Of a DNA stretch of 64,000 nucleotides, positions 45,831-53,746 are shown piece after piece (positions within the stretch are counted from its first letter, which is position 1; every line of letters starts with the position of its first letter). The notes under the pieces were generated by a model that was not told the DNA's origin, searched no databases, and worked only from the letters and a program-made list of their open reading frames with translations. The translations under genes and the position numbers were made by a program. This DNA comes from Tistrella mobilis KA081020-065. Its GTDB lineage: Bacteria; Pseudomonadota; Alphaproteobacteria; Tistrellales; Tistrellaceae. Where the stretch lies: contig NC_017956.1 of assembly GCF_000264455.2 (NCBI RefSeq), positions 248,001-312,000 of the forward strand, read 5' to 3'.

Positions 45831-46287
45831 CCCATTGAGAGCGAGCTGTTTCATCCGTCTGACTGCGGGTGAAGCGCCTTGCAGCCCAAAAGATGGGGCG
45901 CACTTCCGGCCGAAGGCATAGGGAGCGGCTTTCAGCCTCGGGTAGGCGCGGGGCCGCGATTTCTGGCCAGGCCGATGCCGGCGTTTCCGTGGCGGAGCCC
46001 GGTACCGCGGCCCCCTGATCTCGCCGAGGGAGGTGATCTATCTCTGATCGGCCATGTGTAGCCTGGCGCATATTTTCGACATCATGTGCAGGAACTTGAT
46101 GAGTCGTTCCGTTGTGTGTCGTATTCCATGTCGCGCTGCAATGCGGCAGGGGGCCGAGACATGTCGCATTTCACGGCGCGATCATGCTATCTAGCGATGC
46201 TCCGCTTGCGCCCTGACAGGACGGAAATGAGCGGACGCCAACCGGGGCGCTGCCGGAAGATGCGATCGAGACACAGTGGATATCCGC
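45831..46287. other. Long non-coding gap at the edge of the low-GC patch
   Basis: No convincing gene is seen. The short open frames here lack ribosome binding sites and recognisable domains. GC falls noticeably after about 46,060. CATGTCGC occurs twice, about 33 bp apart, near 46,128 and 46,161. The region must hold the promoter of the flippase gene, but no clear -35/-10 pair was identified. Confidence 0.4.
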
Positions 46288-47754
46288 ATGACTGAGCCTG
46301 TGGAAGGAATTGGCAAGACTGCCACTCGCAGTGTCGGATGGTCGATGGCTCAGAATTGGGGGGGACGATTCTTTACGTTCGCCTTGTTCGTCGTACTTGC
46401 GCGACTCCTGACGCCACACGACTTTGGCGTTGTCTCTGCGGCGAATATAGTTTTGCTTTTTATTGCGATGGTTTCGGATTTTGGCTTCGGTGAAGCCATC
46501 GTCCAGCGCCGGAACATGAAGCACACTGACGTCAATTTGCCATTTTTTTTCTCTCTATTCATGTCGCTGACTCTGGCGTTTGTGGTCTCGATGAATGCAG
46601 AGATCGTGAGCGGTTGGCTTAACGTAGAGGGCGTTGAGATCGTTCTAGCCACGATCTGTTTCATTGCACCCCTGACGACTCTTTCTCAATTTCAGGAATA
46701 CAATTATCGTAAACAGCTTCGTTTCAAGGCACTCGCCTTCCGCGTGTTTGTCGCGAATATCATAGCGGGAGCTGCATCTATCGCTACCGTCCTGGCCGGG
46801 TTTGGCATTTGGGCGCTTGTTGTGCAGATGTATGTCACCATTCTGGTCAGTCTGATCTGGCTTTGGTCAATGCCAGTTTGGAAGCCGACGTTTACGCTCG
46901 ACTTCAAGGCATTCCGGGAACTCGCCCGCTTTGGGTTCTCTGTCGTCACGATGCGGGTCTTCGATTTTCTGGCCCAGAGATTTGTCGAGTTCTTTGTTAT
47001 CGGCCGCTATGGGGTGGCCATATTCGGTCTTTATGCTGTCGGCGCCCGCGTTTATCAGATCATGATGCAGCTTTTGCAAGGGGCGCTGAGTGATGCCTCT
47101 CTCGCTGTGCTGTCCACAATTGCCCATAACCGGGCCAAGATGGCCGAGCTGTACCTCAAAACCATTGTGATTTCCAATTTCCTGTTTGCGCCGGTGTTCT
47201 GCTTCGTGGCGGCTCTCTCGCCGGAGATTTCGTTGATTCTGTTTGGCGCGAAATGGGAGGGGGTCGAGGATATTATGCGACCGCTGATGATCTTGGGTGC
47301 AGTGCAATGCAGCCAGTTCATGAACGGCCCCTTTCTGAGCGCCATGGGGCGGCCGTCGCTGGTAATGTATGTGTCAGCGATCAAGAACCTGGCCGCGCCA
47401 ATCGCTCTTCTGACCATTCCGAGCGCCGGGGTCGCCGATGTGGCAATGATCTGGGCCTTTTCGCAGTTTTTGGGGACGCCCTTTTCGTTTGGGCTTACCG
47501 CGCGCGAACTGAAAGTCCCGATCCTCAGGGTCATCCTGAACGCGGCGCCGGCGGTGCTGGGCTGTGTGGCGGCGGATCTTGCTGTAGATGCGCTTCGTGA
47601 TCACCTGTCTTCAAGTATTGACTCCGTATTTCTGATGGGAATCGTTCTCGGGGCGTCTTATTTCGCTGTGTATGGCATGATAAGTTGCAGCCTGGGGTAC
47701 AGGCAGGTAAAAACCATTGTGACCTTCGTGCGCAACAGAATGAATTCGAGGTAG
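46288..47754 (+). CDS. Polysaccharide flippase (Wzx/MVF-type lipopolysaccharide exporter)
   Basis: A 488-residue protein with 12-14 predicted helices that would flip lipid-linked oligosaccharide across the inner membrane. It matches the PST/MVF family: TRSVGWSMAQNWGGRFFTFALFVVLARLLTPHDFG at the N-terminus (residues 12-46) and GLYAVGARVYQIMMQLLQGALSDA in the middle. Codon use and GC (about 42% in 46441-46500) differ from the rest of the window, indicating acquired DNA. An alternative GTG start at 46276 exists; neither has a strong ribosome binding site. Two bases separate it from the next gene. Confidence 0.85.
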   Translation: MTEPVEGIGKTATRSVGWSMAQNWGGRFFTFALFVVLARLLTPHDFGVVSAANIVLLFIAMVSDFGFGEAIVQRRNMKHTDVNLPFFFSLFMSLTLAFVVSMNAEIVSGWLNVEGVEIVLATICFIAPLTTLSQFQEYNYRKQLRFKALAFRVFVANIIAGAASIATVLAGFGIWALVVQMYVTILVSLIWLWSMPVWKPTFTLDFKAFRELARFGFSVVTMRVFDFLAQRFVEFFVIGRYGVAIFGLYAVGARVYQIMMQLLQGALSDASLAVLSTIAHNRAKMAELYLKTIVISNFLFAPVFCFVAALSPEISLILFGAKWEGVEDIMRPLMILGAVQCSQFMNGPFLSAMGRPSLVMYVSAIKNLAAPIALLTIPSAGVADVAMIWAFSQFLGTPFSFGLTARELKVPILRVILNAAPAVLGCVAADLAVDALRDHLSSSIDSVFLMGIVLGASYFAVYGMISCSLGYRQVKTIVTFVRNRMNSR

Positions 47755-47756
47755 TC

Positions 47757-49058
47757 ATGTCGGTGAAGGCCCTCGTCAAGAGTCTCATTCCAACGCCGTT
47801 GATGAAGAGACTTTCGGCGGCGAGAACTGCCTCCAGGTTTGAAGCCACCCTTTCCGACTGGGATAAGGCAACGGCGAGAGTGGTGCAGCGGGACGTTCAG
47901 CGTCCTGTACGCAGGGTACTGGTTGTGCCGAGCGACACGGAAACCCTGATCGGCGCTCTCGGAGACGATGCAATGATCTCCGCCATCGGCAGCATGTGTC
48001 GGTCCGTCAGTCCGACGGTGGAGATCGTTATTGTCATCCAGGGGGCAGCCGCCGCTGCCACTGCTCGCTCGCGAGGGCTGGTTCCGCTCGATATCTGGGG
48101 TGCGCCAGATTTTATGGGAGAAATCGTCAAGATCCTGAATGCCGGCGATATCGATGCAGCCTTTGCCTTGGGGGCTGATGTTATGGACGGCTATTACAGT
48201 CCGATTGTCCCTGCAAGAATTGCAGCGGTGATGGACCTCGCTTGCCGATGCGGGATCCCTGCCACAATTCTCGGATTCAGTTTCAACAATGCGCCTCATC
48301 CGGGACTCAGCGAGGCGTTCGACCGCATGCATTCTGATGTTCAGGTCTGCCTGCGGGACGAGATTTCACTCGAGCGGTTTCGGCGTTTTTCCTCGCATCC
48401 GGCTCGTCTCGTCGCGGATTCTGCGTTCATGCTCGTTCCATCAGAACCGGCACAGGCTGAGGCGGACTGGATTGCTGCGAGGCGGGCTGCCGGCGACAGA
48501 GTGATCGGCGTCAATCTCCATCCTATGCTGATTCGCAATGCGACACCGGAGCAGGTGAACGAGATTGTTCGGGTCGGAGCGGAGGCATTGCTTGCCGTCG
48601 CTGCAAAGCGGCCGGTTTCGTGGTTCCTGCTCCCGCACGACTATCGTGGTGAGCTCGGTGATGCGCGTTGCCTGGAGCCGATCCGCAATGCGATCAGCGG
48701 AAGACTGGGGGAACGGGTACGTTACCTGGAGGGGATGCATCTGGCCGCGGATCTGAAGGGGCTGGCTGGTATCCTGGACGGCATTGTCACTGGCCGCATG
48801 CATCTTGCCATCGGCAGCCTTGGGCAGGGGACGCCGACGGTCAGCGTGACTTACCAGGACAAGTTCGAGGGGCTTTACCGACATTTCGGCCTGCCCGATT
48901 GGATGTTGTTGTCCCCTCAGCGCTATCTCACACCGGGCAGCTTTGAAGCGGCGCTGACTCGTTTCGTCGATGAAATCGATCAGGTCACGGCGATCGTTGA
49001 GAGCCGGGCAGGGGCCGTAAAAGACCTCTCCCGTGACAATTTTTCGTCGATCCTTTAG
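47757..49058 (+). CDS. Polysaccharide pyruvyltransferase-family protein
   Basis: A 433-residue protein. The fold and spacing fit the polysaccharide pyruvyl transferase family: GALGDDAMISAIG at about residues 66-78 (the donor-loop region), a central segment with ARIAAVMDLACRCGIPATILGFSFN, VCLRDEISLERFR, and the C-terminal VTGRMHLAIGSLGQGTPTVSVTYQDKFEGLYRHFGLP (about 345-381), where the R-H pair is the expected catalytic part. Such enzymes add ketal-pyruvate to exopolysaccharide sugars. It is two bases downstream of the flippase. Pyruvyl transfer is inferred from family only. Confidence 0.75.
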   Translation: MSVKALVKSLIPTPLMKRLSAARTASRFEATLSDWDKATARVVQRDVQRPVRRVLVVPSDTETLIGALGDDAMISAIGSMCRSVSPTVEIVIVIQGAAAAATARSRGLVPLDIWGAPDFMGEIVKILNAGDIDAAFALGADVMDGYYSPIVPARIAAVMDLACRCGIPATILGFSFNNAPHPGLSEAFDRMHSDVQVCLRDEISLERFRRFSSHPARLVADSAFMLVPSEPAQAEADWIAARRAAGDRVIGVNLHPMLIRNATPEQVNEIVRVGAEALLAVAAKRPVSWFLLPHDYRGELGDARCLEPIRNAISGRLGERVRYLEGMHLAADLKGLAGILDGIVTGRMHLAIGSLGQGTPTVSVTYQDKFEGLYRHFGLPDWMLLSPQRYLTPGSFEAALTRFVDEIDQVTAIVESRAGAVKDLSRDNFSSIL

Positions 49059-49059
49059 A

Positions 49060-49121
49060 CAGCCTGATCCACAGCACGCGATGCTGGTTCGAGCACCGCG
49101 TGCTGTGATGACATCAGGCTG
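49060..49121. terminator. Large imperfect hairpin between convergent polysaccharide genes
   Basis: Nested inverted repeats: CAGCCTGAT (49060-49068) with ATCAGGCTG (49113-49121), CAGCACGCG (49072-49080) with CGCGTGCTG (49097-49105), and a small TGCT/AGCA inside. It begins just after the pyruvyltransferase stop and overlaps the glycosyltransferase stop, so it may end transcription in both directions. There is no long T-run. Confidence 0.6.
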
Positions 49122-50415
49122 CGGGCTGATCTTTGTGGGCCATCTCAATGATGGTGTGGGCGAGCAGTCCCTCCCGCCGACGGAGTTGGTCTTCATAGGC
49201 GGTGAACTGTCGCTGCGCCAGATCTGCAAGAGCCTCAGGATTTTGCAGCATACCGGCGATCATGGCTGCAGCCGCCACGGCGTCGCTGCGATCAAAGATT
49301 GCATCCTGGGGCATCCAGGGCAGGCCGGCAGCACCATTCTGTGTTGTGAGCACTGGCATAGCGTGGGCGAGTGCAGCAAGCACTTTCATTTTGACCCCGG
49401 ATCCCAGTTCGATCGGGCAGATGAATGCGTCGCATTCGAGATGAAGCTGCTGCAGCCTTTCCTCCGACACGAAGCCTTGATAGTGGACATTGGGGTGCCG
49501 TTCCGCAGCGATATCGGGCTGTGATGTACCGCAAAGGATGATTCGGAGTGATGGAATTAGTGTCGTGAGTCGGGGGGCGAGCTCCTGTACCAGCCAGAGG
49601 ATCGCTTCATGATTGGGAAAATAACCGGATGACCCGACAAAAAGTAGAGAATGTGTCCCTGAGTATTTCCATCGGATTGGCGCGCGCGGGAGGAATTCGG
49701 GGAGTGCACTGACCTTCTCCGTATCGGAGCCCTTGAGCCGGCGCAGTTCAGGAATATCCGTAGTGGCGATACAGAGAATACGATCTGATTGTTTGATCAA
49801 GCGCAGCTCCGCTTGCTTGGCTTTGCGATGCTCCCAATAGTGGAGATAACGTAGGGGATTGAATCGGCCCGTCATATCGACTTTTTGGCGGGTAATTGTA
49901 TGTTCGACATTATGCGCGATATACAGCACGGGAACGTCGTGTTCGAGTCCGTCGATAAGCGGGACGCCACCATAGTGATCGATGACGATTACGTCAAAGG
50001 TGCGATTTTTAAGGGCATTTGACACGAAAGAAAGAGCCTTTGGATTGGCTCTTAGCTCAAGATCTCTTGGCAGAGAAGAGAACAAGACCTGCTTTATGGC
50101 CTTCAGAATAGCCGGGATGCTTTGCAGCCGGGGCAGCGAGCGCTCGAACTCGATTGACTGGATGCCCATTTCCTTCTGCCATTCAATCGTGCCCAGCCCC
50201 TGCAGGCCAACATCGATCGCAAGGACGGTGACTTCGAGCCGGGCATCGGTGGCAACTTCACGCAAATGATTGGTGAGGGCCATCTTTCCGCCGCTCGTGG
50301 CCGGGATGGGCATCTCGGACACGACATAGAGTACTTTCACTTTTTTGAGTGGAAGTGTTTCGCGCTCGGCGGATGTTGCGTTGGCCGCAGTCATGTGATC
50401 CAGCGGACGGGTCAT
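49114..50415 (-). CDS. Glycosyltransferase, GT4-like
   Basis: A 433-residue GT-B-fold enzyme. Residues from about 22 (KVKVLYVVSEMPIPATSGGKMALTNHLREV) are the acceptor domain; AHNVEHTITRQK and the C-terminal nucleotide-sugar block LFVGSSGYFPNHEAILW and FICPIELGSGVKMKVLAALAHAMPVLTT (about 350-377) are typical of GT4 and related families. It would add a sugar to a lipid-linked or surface glycan. It opposes the flippase and pyruvyltransferase genes and shares their low GC. The start at 50415 or at a Met seven codons on are both possible. Confidence 0.82.
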   Translation of the reverse strand: MTRPLDHMTAANATSAERETLPLKKVKVLYVVSEMPIPATSGGKMALTNHLREVATDARLEVTVLAIDVGLQGLGTIEWQKEMGIQSIEFERSLPRLQSIPAILKAIKQVLFSSLPRDLELRANPKALSFVSNALKNRTFDVIVIDHYGGVPLIDGLEHDVPVLYIAHNVEHTITRQKVDMTGRFNPLRYLHYWEHRKAKQAELRLIKQSDRILCIATTDIPELRRLKGSDTEKVSALPEFLPRAPIRWKYSGTHSLLFVGSSGYFPNHEAILWLVQELAPRLTTLIPSLRIILCGTSQPDIAAERHPNVHYQGFVSEERLQQLHLECDAFICPIELGSGVKMKVLAALAHAMPVLTTQNGAAGLPWMPQDAIFDRSDAVAAAAMIAGMLQNPEALADLAQRQFTAYEDQLRRREGLLAHTIIEMAHKDQPAA

Positions 50416-50523
50416 ACGTTCATAACGCTTTCGACGGTGCGGGACGAGGGCTGGCGGCGCCCACTGTAGCGGCGGCCACATCCTGCTGTCCACATGCCCT
50501 CCGGCTGGACGTATGGCGGGTTG

Positions 50524-50793
50524 TCAAACCCGCTTCTGCAGCCACGCCTCTGCCCCGCGCCCCAGATTGAGGGCGGCCAGATCCCCCTTCACCTCGACCA
50601 CCATCAGCCGGTCGAGTTCGTCGTCCATATACTGGGCAAGCCAGCCGCGGACCATTTCGGCCGAGGCCTCGAGGTCGATCAGCCAGGCATCTTCCAGCGC
50701 ATGGGCATGGGCCACCGAGGCGAGCGCCTTGTGCAGGCGGTCGTAGCTCTGCCCTTCGGCGCGGAGTTCATAGGTCACCAGATAGACGGCCAT
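50524..50793 (-). CDS. SinR-like small protein with Cas2/VapD-type fold
   Basis: An 89-residue protein of the group annotated as SinR family, whose ferredoxin-like fold resembles Cas2 and VapD. MAVYLVTYELRAEGQSYDRLHKALASVAH (residues 1-29) and EDAWLIDLEASAEMVRGWLAQYMDDELDRLMVVEVKGDLAAL (about 33-74) are the diagnostic strands. No other cas genes or repeats are in the window. The start at 50793 was chosen because the strand begins at MAVYLVTY; an upstream ATG at 50823 is possible. Known homologues include nucleases and stand-alone proteins of unknown function. Confidence 0.6.
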   Translation of the reverse strand: MAVYLVTYELRAEGQSYDRLHKALASVAHAHALEDAWLIDLEASAEMVRGWLAQYMDDELDRLMVVEVKGDLAALNLGRGAEAWLQKRV

Positions 50794-50942
50794 CCGCGGA
50801 TCGATCCCCTGTGGTGACGGCATCCGTGCCGGGACGCGGTTCGTCCGGCGGTGCCGTTCCCCTTTCAGGTGATGTTCGCGGGCGACATGTCAAAGGGCAA
50901 GCCCTCGTCGACATGTCGGCCGGTCTGTCGATGTTCCGCCTC

Positions 50943-51671
50943 TCAACGTTCTTCGATGCGGTCCTCGATCGCCCGGCCCGAGAGCAGCCAGCCGCGGCGC
51001 AGATCCTCGATATGGCGGGCCATCCAGGTCGATGCCTCGTCGGCATCCCTGAGTTTCAGGGCGGCCACGATCGCCCGGTGGGCCTCGAGATTGCGGCGGG
51101 GGGCCTGCTTCACCTGTTTGCCGAGTTCGACATAGGGTCGGAACAGCAGCTGGCCGATCGGCTCGCGCGACAGCATCAGCGCGCGGTTGCCCGAGAATTC
51201 GGCCAGCATGGTATGGAACTCGGTATCGACACCGTCGGTCGGCTCCCCCGCCGCCACCAGATGGGCGGTGGCATCCAGGTTCACCTCCAGCGCGTCGATC
51301 TGTGCATCGGTGATCCGGGCGGCGGCGAGCGAGGCGGCGAGCGGTTCCAGAACCCGGGCGACTTCCCAGAGTTCCTTGAACTTCACGTCATGCATCAGCA
51401 GCGCGCGTTCCATCCGGGGCGAGATGTCCTCCTGCCCCGGTATGGCGATCACCAGCCGCTTGCGGCCCTCCCGCCGGAGCAGCCCTTCGCTTTCCAGCTG
51501 CCGGATTCCCTCGCGGATGGTGGAGCGGTTGACGCCGAAACGGGTGGCGAGTTCGGTTTCGCTGGGCAATTGTTCGCCCGGCTTCAGCCGGCCGTCGACG
51601 ATGAGGCGCTGGAGCTCCTTCGAGACGACCTGATAGGCCGGCGGGATCTTCAGTTTCGCGATCTCGAGCAT
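50943..51671 (-). CDS. GntR-family (FCD) regulator of the second TRAP operon
   Basis: A 242-residue FadR-subfamily repressor. Winged helix LPSETELATRFGVNRSTIREGIRQLESEGLLRREGRKRLVI (about residues 35-75). FCD domain with FKELWEVARVLEPLAASLAAARI and EFHTMLAEFSGN (metal-binding Asp/His pattern). It is encoded right after the TRAP permease on the same strand, and GGTGTAACC (51711-51719) upstream fits its own operator. The inducer is probably the TRAP substrate. Confidence 0.88.
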   Translation of the reverse strand: MLEIAKLKIPPAYQVVSKELQRLIVDGRLKPGEQLPSETELATRFGVNRSTIREGIRQLESEGLLRREGRKRLVIAIPGQEDISPRMERALLMHDVKFKELWEVARVLEPLAASLAAARITDAQIDALEVNLDATAHLVAAGEPTDGVDTEFHTMLAEFSGNRALMLSREPIGQLLFRPYVELGKQVKQAPRRNLEAHRAIVAALKLRDADEASTWMARHIEDLRRGWLLSGRAIEDRIEER

Positions 51672-51708
51672 GACGACCGTCCAGCATCCGGGGTGAAAAC
51701 GCGCCGCA

Positions 51709-51721
51709 TCGGTGTAACCGA
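51709..51721. promoter_or_regulatory. 13-bp inverted repeat with GT-N3-AC core, GntR operator candidate
   Basis: TCGGT-GTA-ACCGA matches the GT-N3-AC symmetry of FadR-type operators and lies 38 bp before the GntR start. It suggests autoregulation. Confidence 0.5.
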
Positions 51722-51722
51722 A

Positions 51723-51780
51723 CCGCCGGGCGGGGGAAAGCCGTTCCGGTTCCGCAATTTACCCATAAACCGCCCGGCGG
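51723..51780. repeat. 11-bp inverted repeats flanking the region between dctQ and gntR
   Basis: CCGCCGGGCGG (51723-51733) and CCGCCCGGCGG (51770-51780) are exact inverted copies 36 nt apart, directly after the dctQ stop. They could form a stable hairpin that limits read-through to gntR. Confidence 0.45.
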
Positions 51781-51782
51781 GG

Positions 51783-52331
51783 CTATTGCCCGCCGGCGGT
51801 GGGGTCGGCCTCTGCCGCAGGCAGCGGCGTGCCGGTCGCGAAATGGCGGACATGCAGGGCGATCTGCCAGACCATCTCGATCGCCATCAGCCCGAGCGCC
51901 AGCGGCACCATCATGATGAACGGCCAGACCGGAAAGAAATCCGATCCCAGCTGCATGGTCCGCCCGGTCCTGAGGCCGGTGGCCGCATACTGGGCGAGGT
52001 ACCAGAACAGGAACAGGAAGATGGCAAGCTCGACCACCAGCATCAGGATCGCGACTGCCGATCCGGCCCGCCGGGGCAGGGTGGTCGCAATCACCTCCAG
52101 CCGGGGGAAGATCCCGTCACGATGGGCGAGCGGCAGGGCCCAGAACACCATCAGCGGAAAGAGCATGCGTTCGATGATGTTATAGGCGCCCGGCACGAGA
52201 TCCGTATGCAGGGCATAGCGGCCGAAGACGCTGAGCACGGTCAGGATCATCACCGCGAACAGGCAGAGCCCGGCGCCGATCGAGGCCAGCCCCCATTCGA
52301 AGCGGCCGAGCAGGCCGTGAAGTCTGGTCAT
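51783..52331 (-). CDS. dctQ: TRAP transporter small permease, DctQ type (second system)
   Basis: A 182-residue protein with four predicted helices (about 15-37, 50-70, 90-112, 137-157). FAVMILTVLSVFGRYALHTDLVPGAYNIIERMLFPLMVF shows the family pattern. A GTG at 52340 overlapping the dctM stop is an alternative start; the ATG at 52331 has GGTGAG upstream. It is last of a P-M-Q order, different from the P-Q-M order of the first TRAP operon. Confidence 0.85.
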   Translation of the reverse strand: MTRLHGLLGRFEWGLASIGAGLCLFAVMILTVLSVFGRYALHTDLVPGAYNIIERMLFPLMVFWALPLAHRDGIFPRLEVIATTLPRRAGSAVAILMLVVELAIFLFLFWYLAQYAATGLRTGRTMQLGSDFFPVWPFIMMVPLALGLMAIEMVWQIALHVRHFATGTPLPAAEADPTAGGQ

Positions 52332-52336
52332 GGGTC

Positions 52337-53644
52337 TCACCGAAGGTTGCCGGGCAGCCAGGTGACGATCCCGGGGAAGAGGATCGTGGCGCCGATGACG
52401 ATCACGGCCGAGGCGAGCGCGAATTTGCCGGCCGGGCGGAAGACTTCTGCCACCGGATGACGTTGTGCCGCCGCGGCGGCATAGGCCGAAAGGCCGACCG
52501 GGGGCGTCAGCAGGCCGAGGGCGATCATGAAGCTGGCCAGCACGCCGAACCAGAGCAGGTCGATACCGGCGGCCTCCAGCATCGGCAGCACGATCGGCAC
52601 GATCAGCAGGATCACCGCGGCGCTCTCCAGGATCATGCCGGCGATGAACAGCACCGCCATCAATACCGCGACCAGCAGGCCGGGCGAGCCGACCAGCGGC
52701 TCGGCGAGCGCCAGCAGATCGCGGGGCAGGCGCGAGAAGGCCAGGAAGCGGGCGAAGATCTGAGCCCCGATCACGATCAGCATCAGCATGGCCGAGATCT
52801 TGACACTGTCGGCCAGGGCCGCCGCCAGATCGCGCCAGCCGATCCGGCGCATGAGGGTGAGACCGACCAGGGCGGTGAAGGCGCCGACGGCCCCCGCCTC
52901 ACCCACGGTGATGATGCCGGTATAGATCCCGCCGAACACCACCAGCATCAGGGCCATCATGAACAGCGAGGCCCCGAGTGCGCCCCGCTCCAGTTCGGAG
53001 GGCTGATCGGGGCGGGCGCCGGGGGCGGCACCTTCCGGGCGCAGTTCCTCGAACAGCGCGAGGCAGCCGATATAGACCAGCATGCACAGCAGCCCGGGGC
53101 CGAGCAGACCGATGAACAGGGCGCCGATCGGCACCGAGGTGATGGCGCCGTAGATGATCACGATCAGGCTGGGCGGAATGACCGCCGAGAGCGAACCCGC
53201 CACCGCCGCAAGGCCGATCGCGAAACGGCGGCTGTAGCCGACACGTTCCAGTTCCGGGGCCGAGAGGGTCGCGAGCGAGGCGGCGGAGGCGGCCCCCGAA
53301 CCCGAGACCGCGCCCAGCAGCCCGCCGATCACCAGCGTGGCGACGCCGAGCGGAAAGCGCCGGTAGCCGGCCATGCGATGGCCGACGCGGAACAGGTCGA
53401 GCACCAGCCCGCCGCGGAGCAGCAGCTGGGCCATCAGCAGGTAGAGCGGGATGATCGACAGCGAATAGTTCGACGCCGTGTAGAACACGTCCTGGCCGAG
53501 CACGCCGTTCAGCACCCGCGGGCCGGTCCAGAGCAGGATGCCGACGATGCCGGTCCCCAGCAGGACCGTGGCGACATGCTGGCCGAGCAGCAGGAAAAAG
53601 ACGAACCAGCCGGCGACGATCAGCAGGATGATGTCGTGGGACAT
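52337..53644 (-). CDS. dctM: TRAP transporter large permease, DctM type (second system)
   Basis: A 435-residue membrane protein with about 12 helices. GLLGAVSGSGAASAASLATLSAPELERVGYSRRFAIGLAA and AVIPPSLIVIIYGAITSVPIGALF (about 105-170) and LGLLTPPVGLSAYAAAAA near the end are DctM motifs. The start at 53644 gives MSHDIILLIVAG. Two hairpins separate it from dctP. Confidence 0.9.
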   Translation of the reverse strand: MSHDIILLIVAGWFVFFLLLGQHVATVLLGTGIVGILLWTGPRVLNGVLGQDVFYTASNYSLSIIPLYLLMAQLLLRGGLVLDLFRVGHRMAGYRRFPLGVATLVIGGLLGAVSGSGAASAASLATLSAPELERVGYSRRFAIGLAAVAGSLSAVIPPSLIVIIYGAITSVPIGALFIGLLGPGLLCMLVYIGCLALFEELRPEGAAPGARPDQPSELERGALGASLFMMALMLVVFGGIYTGIITVGEAGAVGAFTALVGLTLMRRIGWRDLAAALADSVKISAMLMLIVIGAQIFARFLAFSRLPRDLLALAEPLVGSPGLLVAVLMAVLFIAGMILESAAVILLIVPIVLPMLEAAGIDLLWFGVLASFMIALGLLTPPVGLSAYAAAAAQRHPVAEVFRPAGKFALASAVIVIGATILFPGIVTWLPGNLR

Positions 53645-53674
53645 GGGATCCGGGCCTTGCACGAGACCTTCAGG

Positions 53675-53736
53675 CCCGCCGGTGTTGCCGGCGGGAGAGG
53701 GGAGGGGGAGGGCCGGGCCCGCTAGCGGGTCCGGCC
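53675..53736 (-). promoter_or_regulatory. Two hairpins between dctP and dctM
   Basis: CCCGCCGG/CCGGCGGG (53675-53695) and GGCCGGGCCCGC/GCGGGTCCGGCC (53711-53736) lie in the 102-bp gap. In binding-protein operons such stems often protect the upstream part of the message so that the binding protein is made in excess. Confidence 0.5.
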
Positions 53737-53746
53737 GGCCAGCGGA

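Noticed and set aside
45879-46295. Short open frames between the aminotransferase and the flippase
   Set aside because: No ribosome binding sites or recognisable motifs; treated as a non-coding gap.
46288-50415. Mobile genomic island with integrase and attachment sites
   Set aside because: Composition differs, but no integrase, tRNA end or flanking direct repeat of useful length was found, so only transfer of unknown mechanism is claimed.
50524-50793. CRISPR-Cas system suggested by the Cas2-like fold
   Set aside because: No repeats, no cas1 or other cas genes were seen anywhere in the window; kept only as an orphan SinR-like protein.
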